64,000 nucleotides of DNA from Paenibacillus daejeonensis DSM 15491 (GTDB taxonomy: Bacteria; Bacillota; Bacilli; Paenibacillales; Paenibacillaceae), in the NCBI RefSeq assembly GCF_000378385.1, contig NZ_KB899659.1:523418-587417 (forward strand), given 5' to 3'. Both the position numbers and the translations under genes were made by a program. The notes beneath the pieces were generated by a model. The model ran no database searches. It saw nothing but the letters and a program-made list of their open reading frames with translations, and was not told the origin of the DNA. This document shows, one piece after another, positions 43,984-52,934 of this stretch. Numbering within the stretch: position 1 is the first letter of the stretch; each line of letters opens with the position of its first letter.

Positions 43984-45270
43984 TCAGTCTCTGCGACCCG
44001 GCAAGGTATGGGTATCTTCACCGGCAAGTACAGCAAGCTCCAGCTTGTCTAGCGCAAAACCGTACTCATTAGTAATGACAAATGACCTCGGCAGCGGAAG
44101 CCGCTCCAGGTACCCCGCCAAGTCCTGAGGGTCTGCCTGCATCAGCCAGTCACCCGGCTCGGGCGGACGTCCCGGCTGGTCTGCCCAGGCCTGGCCGAGC
44201 TCAGGGCTGTACAGCCTATCAGCCCCCTCCAGCAGCCGCAGCGCATGCAGCCGCTCGCGGAACGGTCCGTGTGCTTGTGCCCCCGCTTCGGGGCTGAACA
44301 GCTCTCCCGCATAATCGGCACGAGAGCCGGTGTGCGGATGATGGCAGACATACCCCGAGACACCGTCGAACACTTCTGGAATTCGATAAAGGATCGCATA
44401 CAACCGCTTGCCGAACGCGATTCGTTCCTGAAGACTTGTGAAATCCTCCAGTACCAGCCCGACATACACGGTCCCCTGGCCGTTTGCCTGATAAGGAAAG
44501 ATGACCTGGTTGAACTGCAGCGGTGACTGCAGCTTGAAGTATAGCGCCTCGAGAACATGCTCACGGTACCATGGATGCTGGACAACCCGCTCTTCAATAT
44601 AATGCTGCTCGTTCACGATCAGCGCCATGCTCAACATCGCGGATTCCCGGCTGGCATAGAACCGCGACCATACCGGCTGCATGAAGCGTGATACGCCCAG
44701 AGCAGGCAGCAGCCGCGACAAATCCTCCCCCGTCGCCAGTCCAGCCTCATAGAGCAGCAGCTGTGGATACGCATCGCCAAAGATAAGAAAATTGGCGCGT
44801 TCCAGCATCTGGAACGTCTGGCGCCGCTGCTCCCCACTCAGCAAGCGTGAGATCAGCTCGCCCTGAAGATCGGTCATGTTCCACCCCCCGTTGCGGGAGA
44901 CCATATGCGCCAGCAGAGACCAGTGCACTTCCGGATGACGGCGGTAAAAGGAAAGATACGCCGCTGTACGCGTTACATTGTTGCGGTTCTCCCGTTCTGT
45001 TCGCTGGCGAATGTCTGACAGCAGGGCGCGCTCGGCAGCCTTGAGCTCAAGCTCTGGCCTATAAGTCTTGCTGCCGAGGGACTGCCACGCGTCTGCCAGG
45101 TGACCCAAGGACTGCTTATCCGGGAGCTGGAGCCTTTGTGCCGTCCGTCTAAGCCGGGCCGAGAGCCACCACCCCGCCCGCTTGCCGCTCCAGTAGCGAT
45201 ACAGCTCCCGAGGCCATCTGGCCACTTTGTTCCACCAGGAACCAGGGGCCCCCTTTTGTGCCGATGTCAT
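43984..45270 (-). CDS. DUF2515 family protein (YppC-like)
   Basis: A 428-residue protein of the DUF2515/YppC family, known in Bacillus and Paenibacillus but without assigned function. Family-like segments are TAAYLSFYRRHPEVHWSLLAHMVSRNGGWNMTDL shortened to HMVSRNGGWNMTDL, LERANFLIFGDAYPQL and HPWYREHVLEALYF. No signal peptide is seen and the N-terminus is basic and Trp-rich. The ATG at 45270 follows GGAGGAA at 7 nt. It is divergent from the SRAP gene. Confidence 0.8.
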   Translation of the reverse strand: MTSAQKGAPGSWWNKVARWPRELYRYWSGKRAGWWLSARLRRTAQRLQLPDKQSLGHLADAWQSLGSKTYRPELELKAAERALLSDIRQRTERENRNNVTRTAAYLSFYRRHPEVHWSLLAHMVSRNGGWNMTDLQGELISRLLSGEQRRQTFQMLERANFLIFGDAYPQLLLYEAGLATGEDLSRLLPALGVSRFMQPVWSRFYASRESAMLSMALIVNEQHYIEERVVQHPWYREHVLEALYFKLQSPLQFNQVIFPYQANGQGTVYVGLVLEDFTSLQERIAFGKRLYAILYRIPEVFDGVSGYVCHHPHTGSRADYAGELFSPEAGAQAHGPFRERLHALRLLEGADRLYSPELGQAWADQPGRPPEPGDWLMQADPQDLAGYLERLPLPRSFVITNEYGFALDKLELAVLAGEDTHTLPGRRD

Positions 45271-45343
45271 GCCAGTTCCTCCGTTCTTATCGATCCTCTT
45301 CCCCATTATCTGCCGATTTGCAGGTGTCCATTCCCGGGAGCGA

Positions 45344-45372
45344 TTGATACCCGCTGGAGATCGGTCTATACT
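45344..45372 (+). promoter_or_regulatory. Sigma-A promoter of the SRAP gene
   Basis: TTGATA and TATACT are separated by exactly 17 nt, about 55 nt before the ATG. No LexA-like box was noticed here. Confidence 0.7.
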
Positions 45373-45428
45373 GTAGACAACAGCGGAGGGACAACCTCCG
45401 GAATCCAGCCTGAAAGGAGTCTATGCTG

Positions 45429-46097
45429 ATGTGCGGTCGGTATACGATTACCCTGTCGCTAGAAGAGCTGATGCTGTTTTATCATATTGCGGAGAGCCGC
45501 ATCCCCCACTACCGCCCGCGCTACAACCTGGGACCGGGTCAGGGCATTCCGGCCATCGTTCACGACGGCACGGGCAACCGGCTCGGCGAGCTTTCCTGGG
45601 GATTGACACCTTCGTGGATGACAACCCCTTCGGCCAAGCCGATCATTAATGCCAGGGCTGAGTCTGTCCACGAAAAACCGGCCTTTCGGGAGCTGGTGGC
45701 GACTAACCGTTGTCTGATTCCGGCAGATGGCTTCTATGAATGGCAAAGCCAGAGTGACGGCACCAAGCAGCCGATGCGTATCGTGCGCAAGGACCGCCGC
45801 CCCTTCGGCATGGCTGCCCTCTTCGAGACGAGAGTGAACGAACAGGGCAAACGCATGAGCAGCTGTGTCATTCTGACAACAGCCGCCAACGCCGTGATGG
45901 CACCCATCCATCACCGGATGCCGGTCATCCTGGAGGCGCAGGAGGCTGAGCACTGGCTGGATCGGACAGTGAATCATCCACAGCAGGTGCTGTCGCTGCT
46001 CCGTCCTTGTTCAGACGAATGGCTGGAAGCTTATCCGGTCGAACGACGCGTCGGCCAGACCAAGAACGATGATCCGGCTTGCATAGAACCGATTTAA
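45429..46097 (+). CDS. SOS response-associated peptidase family (SRAP/YedK/HMCES-like) protein
   Basis: Shields abasic sites in single-stranded DNA by forming a thiazolidine crosslink through its N-terminal cysteine. The 222-residue protein has the catalytic Cys2 (MCGRYT), Asn in INARAES, Glu in ADGFYEW and His in HHRMP, a complete active site. The ATG at 45429 is required for Cys2 to become the N-terminus; an ATG two codons upstream would destroy it. The name SOS-associated comes from genome neighbourhoods, not proven regulation. Confidence 0.95.
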   Translation: MCGRYTITLSLEELMLFYHIAESRIPHYRPRYNLGPGQGIPAIVHDGTGNRLGELSWGLTPSWMTTPSAKPIINARAESVHEKPAFRELVATNRCLIPADGFYEWQSQSDGTKQPMRIVRKDRRPFGMAALFETRVNEQGKRMSSCVILTTAANAVMAPIHHRMPVILEAQEAEHWLDRTVNHPQQVLSLLRPCSDEWLEAYPVERRVGQTKNDDPACIEPI

Positions 46098-46235
46098 GAC
46101 TTCGAACAAGAACAACTTACATGTTAGATAGGTCCTCCAAGTATTGTGACTTTCCTTCGGATCTGTAGAGGAAGAAAAGTGCCTTACAGCCGGCGGATGG
46201 CTGTTTTACGGACCGGCAGAGGAAGCTAAACCACC

Positions 46236-46265
46236 ACAAAAAAGCCAGCCTGAATTGGGCTGGCT
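46236..46265 (-). terminator. Terminator after the spoVIF-like gene
   Basis: AGCCAGCC and GGCTGGCT pair over 8 bp with a 7-nt loop. The minus-strand tail is TTTTTTG. It may also end the SRAP transcript in the plus direction, where the tail is CTTTGCTTTT. Confidence 0.8.
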
Positions 46266-46298
46266 CTTTGCTTTTACCGGCGTGACATCGGCCGGTCA

Positions 46299-46586
46299 TT
46301 ACCGAAACATGCTCCACAGCTTGAGCAAATGGAGCGTATTGTTCGGGTCGATTTTTTGTGCAAGGACAAAGGCGATAATCTGTTCTTCCTGCGTCTCGGT
46401 TAACGGTTCATTCAGGATCTGAGAAATGGAACGCACGAGCTTTCTCACTTTTACGCGATCCCGCAGGTCCGTCTTGGTAACATTCGTCAAATGCTGTTTG
46501 ACTTTTTCCTTGACGACCGGATTTTTCATTTTTGCCTTGACCCGTGCGACCAGCTCCGGGCGAATTCCGTACTTTTGATAACTCAA
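46299..46586 (-). CDS. Stage VI sporulation protein F-like
   Basis: A 95-residue helical protein. The segment VRKLVRSISQILNEPLTETQEEQIIAFVLAQKID resembles the core of SpoVIF of Bacillus, which takes part in spore coat assembly; here abbreviated RKLVRSISQILNEPLTETQ. The N-terminal half is basic. The start is TTG because GGAGGTG lies 8 nt upstream, and an earlier ATG is part of that site. The homology was judged by eye. Confidence 0.65.
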   Translation of the reverse strand: MSYQKYGIRPELVARVKAKMKNPVVKEKVKQHLTNVTKTDLRDRVKVRKLVRSISQILNEPLTETQEEQIIAFVLAQKIDPNNTLHLLKLWSMFR

Positions 46587-46684
46587 CCACAACACCTCCA
46601 TGAGCGCCCCGAGGGCATATCACCTCAGTATATGCGGCTGCCCTGCTGATGTTGCCCGATTATCCGGGCACAGGCTTGGCCTTA

Positions 46685-48733
46685 TCAATCCAGTCGTTCA
46701 CTCTCGAGGATCTGGTCCTGCTGAAGCCGCTCACGCAGTCTGGCAAATTGCGGCGCCTCCCAGAAGTCTGCCCTGCTAACCAGCTCGGAGGCATCGTCTC
46801 TGGCAGTCTCCAACACACCGTAATCGCTAACCATGTCCGCCAGTCGGAATTCGGGCAGTCCACTCTGCTTGGTACCGAAGAAGTCCCCCGGTCCTCTGAG
46901 GTCCAGATCGCGCCGGGCTACCTCGAAGCCATCATCCGTCTCCGTCATTACTTTCATCCGCTCCTGCCCCGTCTCGGATTTGGGGTCTGCCACGAGCACG
47001 CAATACGACTGATGGTCGCTGCGTCCGACCCTCCCCCGGAGCTGATGAAGCTGAGAGAGGCCAAACCGCTCGGCATCCATAATAATCATCAAACTCGCGT
47101 TGGGCACATCAACCCCAACCTCGATAACCGTAGTGGAGACCAAGACATGCGTTTCGCCCGCGCTATAAGCAGTCATCGTCTGCTCCTTCTCCGCTGCCGT
47201 CATTCTGCCATGCAAGAGATCCACGCGCAGATCGGGGAAGGCCTGCTGCATTTGAATATGAAGATCAATGGCATTTTGCACATCGAGCTTCTCCGACTCT
47301 TCAATCAGCGGACAAATGACATATGCCTGACGCCCGGCCGCCACTTCGCGACGGATGAAGCCCAGTATCCGGTCCATCATTTCATGCTTGACCCAATAGG
47401 TTTTGATGGGCTTGCGGCCTTTGGGTCGCTCCCGGATCGTGGAGATGTCCATATCGCCAAAAGCGGTGATGGCAAGCGTGCGGGGGATCGGCGTAGCGGT
47501 CATCGTCAGCACATCAGGCTGCATCCCCTTGCGGCGCAAGATACTCCGTTGATTCACCCCAAAGCGGTGCTGCTCATCAATAACGACAAGCCCGAGCTCC
47601 CGGAAATCAACCCCGTCCTGGATCAGTGCATGTGTCCCGATCAGGATATCAATAACCCCCATCTGAAGCCCGGCCAGCACATCGCGCCGCTTGCGCTCCT
47701 TCATCCCGCCTGTGAGCGCGTCGACCTGCAGGCCGAACGGTTCAAAAAGCCGCTGCAGCGAGCGAGTGTGCTGCTCGGCGAGAATCTCGGTCGGCACCAT
47801 CAGCGCTCCCTGGTAACCGGACTTGACTGCAGCATACAGGGCGATTGCCGCCACGACGGTCTTGCCTGAACCGACATCTCCCTGCAACAGCCGATTCATG
47901 CTGTAGGGCTGACGCATATCATGCACAATTTCATTGATGACCTTCTTCTGTGCATCCGTCAGCTCAAATGGCAGGCTCTGTGCCAGCTCCAGCACGGTCC
48001 CGTTGTCAATCACATGCGCCACACCGTCCTGACGCTCCCTGTTGACGGATCGAAATGCGTGCAGCTTTAACTGAAACAGAAAAAGCTCCTCATACACGAG
48101 CCGTTTGCGGGCTGCACGGCCCTCTTCACTATCCTCGGGATGATGGATGCGCATGATCGCCTCGCGGCGTGGCATTAAGCTGTGACGGTCCAGGAGAACA
48201 CCGGGCAGCACCTCTTCGATCATCGCCCCATACTGCACCAGGGCTTGGGCAATCGTCTTGCGTATCCACTTCTGGGTAATCGAGCCCCCTACCGAATACA
48301 CGGGTTGCAGCGTGCCAGTCCGGCCCGATTCCTTGTCCGCGAACTCCGAATCCGTAACCGTCAGGTGCATTCGGCCCTGATCCCACTTGCCCGTCACAAT
48401 CAGCTCGCGGCCGGTCGTCAGCTGATCCTTTAGAAATTGCCGATTGAACCAGACACAGGTGACAAGCCACTGATCCACTGTGACCTTGCAGGTAAGCCTC
48501 GATTTCGTGCGTCCATAGCGCTGCAGCACAGGTACACCCGTCACTGTCCCCTGAATTGTAATGCGCTCGCCATGCTTGACCTCTGTAAGATTGCGTATGC
48601 GGTAATCCTCGTAACGAAACGGATAGTATTCCAGCAAATCCATCGCCGAGTGAATGCCAAAGGCGTGAAGCTCTTGTTCTTTCTGAGCGCTCACGCCTTT
48701 GATTTGTCTAAGTGGTATCCGTTCTGCTGCCAT
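46685..48733 (-). CDS. recG: ATP-dependent DNA helicase RecG
   Basis: Branch-migration and fork-reversal helicase of 682 residues. It has an N-terminal wedge/OB region (ITIQGTVTGVPVLQRYGRTKSR shortened to ITIQGTVTGVPVLQRYG), helicase motifs GDVGSGKTVVAAIAL, DEQHRFGVNQR, MTATPIPRTLAITAFGDMD, and the late motif VSTTVIEVGVDVPNA with LHQLRGRVGRS. The ATG lies 9 nt after the degV stop and its ribosome binding site is weak. In B. subtilis recG follows the serine deaminase genes, which are absent here. Confidence 0.98.
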   Translation of the reverse strand: MAAERIPLRQIKGVSAQKEQELHAFGIHSAMDLLEYYPFRYEDYRIRNLTEVKHGERITIQGTVTGVPVLQRYGRTKSRLTCKVTVDQWLVTCVWFNRQFLKDQLTTGRELIVTGKWDQGRMHLTVTDSEFADKESGRTGTLQPVYSVGGSITQKWIRKTIAQALVQYGAMIEEVLPGVLLDRHSLMPRREAIMRIHHPEDSEEGRAARKRLVYEELFLFQLKLHAFRSVNRERQDGVAHVIDNGTVLELAQSLPFELTDAQKKVINEIVHDMRQPYSMNRLLQGDVGSGKTVVAAIALYAAVKSGYQGALMVPTEILAEQHTRSLQRLFEPFGLQVDALTGGMKERKRRDVLAGLQMGVIDILIGTHALIQDGVDFRELGLVVIDEQHRFGVNQRSILRRKGMQPDVLTMTATPIPRTLAITAFGDMDISTIRERPKGRKPIKTYWVKHEMMDRILGFIRREVAAGRQAYVICPLIEESEKLDVQNAIDLHIQMQQAFPDLRVDLLHGRMTAAEKEQTMTAYSAGETHVLVSTTVIEVGVDVPNASLMIIMDAERFGLSQLHQLRGRVGRSDHQSYCVLVADPKSETGQERMKVMTETDDGFEVARRDLDLRGPGDFFGTKQSGLPEFRLADMVSDYGVLETARDDASELVSRADFWEAPQFARLRERLQQDQILESERLD

Positions 48734-48742
48734 AATGGCTGA

Positions 48743-49600
48743 TCACACCCTAAACATAAAGATTGCAGCTGCCCCCGGCCCAACATGCGTACCGATAACA
48801 GAACCCAGCGTCGTATAATCGACATGCTGCACATTAAAATGCGCTTGTGCCAGCTCGCTGAGATCTGTAGCCGCAGCTTTGTGCTTGGAATATGCCATCA
48901 TAATACCGACCGGTTCGTTGCCGAAATCCGATTTGAGCAAATCAATCATCCGCTGCATGGCTTTACGCTGACCACGCACCTTATCTACCGCAGCCACAAT
49001 GCCATCGCGATCCACAGTCAAAATAGGCTTGATATTCAAAATGGAGCCAATCAGCGCCGAGGCCTTACCGATTCTGCCACCTTTTTGTAAATATTCCAGC
49101 GTATCTACCAGGAAATAAAGCTTCATATTATCTCGCAGCCATTCCATCCGCACGAGAATTTCCTCTTTGCTCTTGCCTTCACGCGCCATTCGCGCCGCTT
49201 CGACCACCCGCATGCCGAAGCCAAAGCTGGCAGACTTGGAATCTATGACGGTAATGTCCGTCTCCTCTTCAATTAACGACTCGGCCAACACTGCGGATTG
49301 ATACGTACCGCTCATCTCCGAGGACAAATGAAAGGAAAGAATCTGCGCACCAGGCGTTTCCTTCAGAATCTCCTGGTACACTTCCATAAAATCATTAGGT
49401 GAAGGCTGCGAGGTCGTTGGCAGCTGGGAAGAAGACTCCAGCTTGCTGTAGAACTCGTCAGTTCCGATCGTCGTGGCGTCCAGATAGACCTCCTGGCCGA
49501 AATGAACCTTCAGCGGTACCATGACGATGCCAAGCTCCTCACGAACCTCCTGTGGGATATCCGATGTACTGTCTGTCACAATCCGGATGGTCGTGCTCAT
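48743..49600 (-). CDS. DegV family fatty-acid-binding protein (FakB-like)
   Basis: A 285-residue DegV protein (MSTTIRIVTDSTSDIPQEV, TSQPSPNDFMEVYQEILKE, SFHLSSEMSGTYQSAVLA). DegV proteins bind one fatty acid and, when partnered with FakA, present it for phosphorylation as FakB. The gene lies directly after fakA, which supports that pairing here. Lipid specificity cannot be read from sequence alone. Confidence 0.93.
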   Translation of the reverse strand: MSTTIRIVTDSTSDIPQEVREELGIVMVPLKVHFGQEVYLDATTIGTDEFYSKLESSSQLPTTSQPSPNDFMEVYQEILKETPGAQILSFHLSSEMSGTYQSAVLAESLIEEETDITVIDSKSASFGFGMRVVEAARMAREGKSKEEILVRMEWLRDNMKLYFLVDTLEYLQKGGRIGKASALIGSILNIKPILTVDRDGIVAAVDKVRGQRKAMQRMIDLLKSDFGNEPVGIMMAYSKHKAAATDLSELAQAHFNVQHVDYTTLGSVIGTHVGPGAAAIFMFRV

Positions 49601-49638
49601 CTGAACCGCCTCCTCTAAAATACTCTCATCTAGTGCTG

Positions 49639-51456
49639 CTACTCAACTGCAAACAAATAGGGATACAGGGGCTGTCCGCCGCTATGCACTTCCAGCTCTA
49701 CCTCAGGGTGCGCGCTCTGGATCCAAGCCGACAGCTCAGCTGTCACTTGTTCTTCCGCCTGTTCACCGGTCAAGACAGTGACCAGCTCGCCGCCCTCTCC
49801 GATCATCAGGTCCAACAGTTCCTGGCACGTCTGGAGCAGCTGCTCATTCGTTGCAACGATTTCTTTCTCCCGAATGCCGATAAAATGGCCCTGCCGGATC
49901 TGTAATCCGTCAATAACAGAGTCCCGCACCGCATGCGTAACCTGGCCCGATTGTACCTGTTCGGCTGCCTGCTGCATGAACGAAGCATTGCGCTCCGGTG
50001 CTTCGTGATCCTTAAACGCAAGCAGCGCTGCCAAGCCCTGGGGAATCGTCTTGGTCGTAATGACCGTTACCTGACGTTCGCTCAGTTCAGCTGCCTGTTG
50101 GGCAGTAAGAATAATATTGCCGTTGTTCGGGAGCAAGAAAATGTGCTCTGCCGGCAAAGCCTCCATCGCTTGCACGAAATCCTCCGTGCTCGGATTCATC
50201 GTCTGGCCGCCGCTCAATACGACATCGACACTGTTGTCCAAGAAAATATCGGAGATGCCTTCCCCAATCGCCACGGCAATGATTCCGTAAGGAGCCAGCT
50301 CATGAACATCAGCCGGGGGCTCACTCGCTGCCGGAGCACCGCTGAGCAGCTCAGGCAGCGCATCCGCCAGATGCTGCTCGTCCGCCAGAATTGGCGCCTG
50401 CGAAGCCGGCACAGCTGCCTCGCGTTCGTCGAATACAGTTCCGTCATGAATCAGCTCGCGATGCTGATCGCGCATATTGAGAATGTGGATATCCGACAGC
50501 TCGCCGTAAGGCAGCGCCAGATTCAGCACATCGCCTGGCTTGCGTGAATGGACGTGCACTTTGATAATATCGTCATCGGCAATGACAACGATCGAATCGC
50601 CGTCCTTGGCAAGTGCTGCCTGAAACGCCGCTTCATCAAAGCGTCGGCCGGCTCCTCCACCAAGCTGACGATTAATAAAAAACTCCATGTCGTACAAAAA
50701 CTCAATCCCATCTGTATTCAGCCGGGATTGCGCCGAACCGGAAGCCACAGCTGCTGCTGAAGCAGCAAAGGATGGTCGGGAAGCAGCCGTCGGTTGAACA
50801 GGCGGACGGACAGTATCAAACGATTCTTCGCCGCCTTCCGCGTCCTGCAAGGCAGCCAGGAAACCTTCATAAATATACACCAGACCCTGGCCGCCGGAGT
50901 CAACGACTCCGACCTGCTTCAACACAGGGAGCAGGTCCGGCGTCCGTTCCAGCGCCTCCTGCGCCTTGGCATGCACTTCTTGCATCAGTTCCGTAATATC
51001 ACGAATACGTCTGGCTTGCTGGGTTGCATGCTTGGCTGCCTCCTTGGCCACGGTCAGAATTGTTCCTTCGACAGGCTTGACCACTGCTTTATAGGCCAGG
51101 TTAACCCCATGCTGCAGGGCTTCGGCGAACTGCATGCTGTTCATCTGATCCAGCGTGGCCGCCCCGCGGGCAAACCCCCGGAACAACTGCGACAAGATGA
51201 CACCCGAATTGCCGCGGGCTCCCATTAGCAGCCCTTTGGACAAGACCTCAGAGGCCTTCGCCAGCGATTCGGATGGCTTGGCCAGCAGTTCCTGCCGGCC
51301 TGCAGTCATCGTGAGATTCATATTGGTTCCGGTATCGCCATCCGGCACCGGAAAAACATTCAAGGCGTTGACATGCTCCGCATGACGCTGCAAGCAATCC
51401 GCACCCCGATTAACCATTCTAGTGAAATCATTTCCGTCTATTAAGCGCTTACTCAA
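49639..51456 (-). CDS. fakA: Fatty acid kinase subunit FakA (YloV)
   Basis: A 605-residue kinase subunit. The N-terminal DhaL ATP-binding domain shows NVFPVPDGDTGTNMNLTM, LMGARGNSGVILSQL and GVVDSGGQGLVYIYEG. A Pro/Ala-rich linker with a run of Ala and Ser (about 215-255) precedes the middle and C-terminal domains (VLSGGQTMNPSTEDFVQA, LLPNNGNIILTAQQA). The start is TTG with GGGAGGGGA upstream; the frame to 51510 overlaps yloU. It follows yloU by 13 nt and precedes degV. Confidence 0.95.
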   Translation of the reverse strand: MSKRLIDGNDFTRMVNRGADCLQRHAEHVNALNVFPVPDGDTGTNMNLTMTAGRQELLAKPSESLAKASEVLSKGLLMGARGNSGVILSQLFRGFARGAATLDQMNSMQFAEALQHGVNLAYKAVVKPVEGTILTVAKEAAKHATQQARRIRDITELMQEVHAKAQEALERTPDLLPVLKQVGVVDSGGQGLVYIYEGFLAALQDAEGGEESFDTVRPPVQPTAASRPSFAASAAAVASGSAQSRLNTDGIEFLYDMEFFINRQLGGGAGRRFDEAAFQAALAKDGDSIVVIADDDIIKVHVHSRKPGDVLNLALPYGELSDIHILNMRDQHRELIHDGTVFDEREAAVPASQAPILADEQHLADALPELLSGAPAASEPPADVHELAPYGIIAVAIGEGISDIFLDNSVDVVLSGGQTMNPSTEDFVQAMEALPAEHIFLLPNNGNIILTAQQAAELSERQVTVITTKTIPQGLAALLAFKDHEAPERNASFMQQAAEQVQSGQVTHAVRDSVIDGLQIRQGHFIGIREKEIVATNEQLLQTCQELLDLMIGEGGELVTVLTGEQAEEQVTAELSAWIQSAHPEVELEVHSGGQPLYPYLFAVE

Positions 51457-51469
51457 CGGAGTCCCCTCC

Positions 51470-51826
51470 CTACCGAGATACGCGTACGCCCTGGACAAAA
51501 ATATGGACAAAGTCGACTTGGATACCTACCACGTCATTGAGCACATATTTGACTTTTGACTGAATGTTATGCGCTACCTCCGATATTTTTGTTCCGTAGC
51601 TTACGATGATGTATAAGTCTATGTGCAACAATTCATTCTCTTGGCGAACCTCTACGCCGCGCGACAGATTCTCCCGCCCGATCAATTCGGCGATGCCATC
51701 CTTGAGCTGCTTGCGAGAGGCCATGCCGACCAGTCCATAACATTCCATAGCCGCCGAACCGGCTATAAGCGAGACGACTTCATTGGTGATATGCACGTTG
51801 CCGAGTTCAGTCTTGAGCTGAGGCAT
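51470..51826 (-). CDS. yloU: Asp23/Gls24 family envelope stress protein (YloU)
   Basis: A 118-residue Asp23-family protein (LGNVHITNEVVSLIAGSAAMECYGLVGM, IDLYIIVSYGTKISEVAHNIQ) abbreviated here as VVSLIAGSAAMECYG and YIIVSYGTKISEVA. These proteins are membrane-associated and linked to envelope stress. yloU-fakA is conserved. The ATG at 51826 has AAGGGAG upstream; a -10 TACAAT lies about 45 nt further up. Confidence 0.93.
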   Translation of the reverse strand: MPQLKTELGNVHITNEVVSLIAGSAAMECYGLVGMASRKQLKDGIAELIGRENLSRGVEVRQENELLHIDLYIIVSYGTKISEVAHNIQSKVKYVLNDVVGIQVDFVHIFVQGVRVSR

Positions 51827-52035
51827 GGAACACACTCCCTTCCATTATGTATCGCGGACTAATCCTCATTGTACTATAAAAAAAACTGATATTGAAGCCT
51901 TAAAGCACGTTCTTCTCCACTTTTCTAATTATTGCTCAATTTTTCGCCACCTATCCTATTAGGTAACCTCTTCCGGGCTTCTTTAAGCGAATGCAGGTGA
52001 GTTGCATGACGGGGGTAGATTTAACAACCTGATTA

Positions 52036-52044
52036 TGGTATGAT
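52036..52044 (+). promoter_or_regulatory. Extended -10 promoter of rpmB
   Basis: TGGTATGAT (TGn plus TATGAT) lies about 40 nt before the rpmB start. On the other strand TACAAT (51868-51873) probably serves yloU-fakA. The 258-bp gap is otherwise empty. Confidence 0.5.
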
Positions 52045-52084
52045 ATTTTAGTGTTTGTTTTTTTCGTTGAAGGAGGTGTATCGC

Positions 52085-52273
52085 ATGTCCCGCAAATGTG
52101 TTATTACTGGCAAAAGCCCAGGCTCCGGTAACCATAAGTCTCACGCCAACAACAAAAACCGCCGCACTTGGGGCGTTAACGTTCAGAAGGTTCGCATTCT
52201 CGTTGACGGCAAACCGAAGCGTGTGTACGTCAGTGCTCGCGCACTGAAATCCGGCAAACTGACTCGCGTCTAG
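52085..52273 (+). CDS. rpmB: 50S ribosomal protein L28
   Basis: A 62-residue L28: [34 protein letters not shown] and [16 protein letters not shown]. The ATG follows AAGGAGGTG; the longer frame from 52055 includes that site. It is a lone plus-strand gene between yloU and spoVM, as in Bacillus, and is followed by a strong terminator. Only one of the typical zinc cysteines is visible, so it may be the zinc-free form. Confidence 0.97.
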   Translation: MSRKCVITGKSPGSGNHKSHANNKNRRTWGVNVQKVRILVDGKPKRVYVSARALKSGKLTRV

Positions 52274-52291
52274 TTCCGCCAAGGCATTTCA

Positions 52292-52324
52292 AAAAGCACC
52301 TGACCCCGTTCAGGTGCTTTTCTC
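52292..52324 (+). terminator. Rho-independent terminator of rpmB
   Basis: AAAAAGCACCTGA pairs with TCAGGTGCTTTT around CCCCGT, followed by TTTTC. Confidence 0.92.
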
Positions 52325-52418
52325 GTTTTCTTGCCCCGCTCTCCCCCCAACAAAGACGGGACTTGTATGCCGCCCGGACTTCATTTTATCTGATCCTTCG
52401 ACAGCGGGTGGGCCGGGA

Positions 52419-52499
52419 TCAGCTTTTTTGGAAGGTGTTCAGGATTGCTTTGACGAATCCACCCAAAAACTTCGGTAATCTGATCGTGTAGAATTTCAT
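52419..52499 (-). CDS. spoVM: Stage V sporulation protein M
   Basis: A 26-residue amphipathic peptide, read directly. It begins MKFYTIRLPKFLGGFVKA and matches B. subtilis SpoVM closely, including Pro9, which is needed for its membrane-embedded shape. SpoVM marks the outer forespore membrane by curvature and anchors the coat ATPase SpoIVA. AGGAGG lies 9 nt upstream. The position between rpmB and rpe agrees with Bacillus, but thiN is absent between them. Confidence 0.93.
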   Translation of the reverse strand: MKFYTIRLPKFLGGFVKAILNTFQKS

Positions 52500-52552
52500 G
52501 CTCCATCCCTCCTCAGCCTCGCTTGTCGAATAGCTTTGCGTTGTGTCCTGAC

Positions 52553-52596
52553 CAAAAAAAATGGCTACACGAGAAAAGCGATTCTCATGTAACCAT
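52553..52596 (-). terminator. Strong terminator ending the priA-to-rpe transcript direction
   Basis: On the minus strand ATGGTTACATGAGAA and TTCTCGTGTAGCCAT pair over 15 bp with two G-U pairs and a 6-nt loop, followed by T8. It separates the membrane gene below from spoVM, so spoVM must have its own promoter. Confidence 0.92.
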
Positions 52597-52658
52597 AGTA
52601 TGCGTCCGCAAGCCGTCCTATTCCAAAGACGGGCGCGGGCAAGACGGCGCTGTCCTCG

Positions 52659-52934
52659 CTAGCCTGCCTCCGGCAGCACCAGCTTGCCTTGGGCAAACAA
52701 CACCATTGTAATAATGATGGTAATCAGGAAATAAAAGAATACCGACAGCGCGATAAACCAAATGCGCGAGCCCAGCGTCTCAAAATCCCGAAAGAAGCGA
52801 ATCCCCAAAAATAAAGCGCCTAACGAGAAAGCAAATCGGAACAACCCGTCAATGAGCGCAAACAACGCCAGCAGAAGCCCGCAGACAAAGGCATACGCCG
52901 TGATGAAAAACGCCTGCTTGAACCCACCGTTCAT
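52659..52934 (-). CDS. Unknown 91-residue membrane protein coupled to rpe
   Basis: Three hydrophobic helices ([38 protein letters not shown] and [19 protein letters not shown]), with a short Lys/Pro tail. No family was recognised. The ATG overlaps the rpe stop by 4 bp, so the two are translationally coupled, and a strong terminator follows. Homologues, if any, could not be searched. Confidence 0.75.
   Translation of the reverse strand: MNGGFKQAFFITAYAFVCGLLLALFALIDGLFRFAFSLGALFLGIRFFRDFETLGSRIWFIALSVFFYFLITIIITMVLFAQGKLVLPEAG

Noticed and set aside
46649-47869. A 406-codon plus-strand frame opposite recG
   Set aside because: It contains no known motif and overlaps conserved RecG helicase motifs on the other strand.
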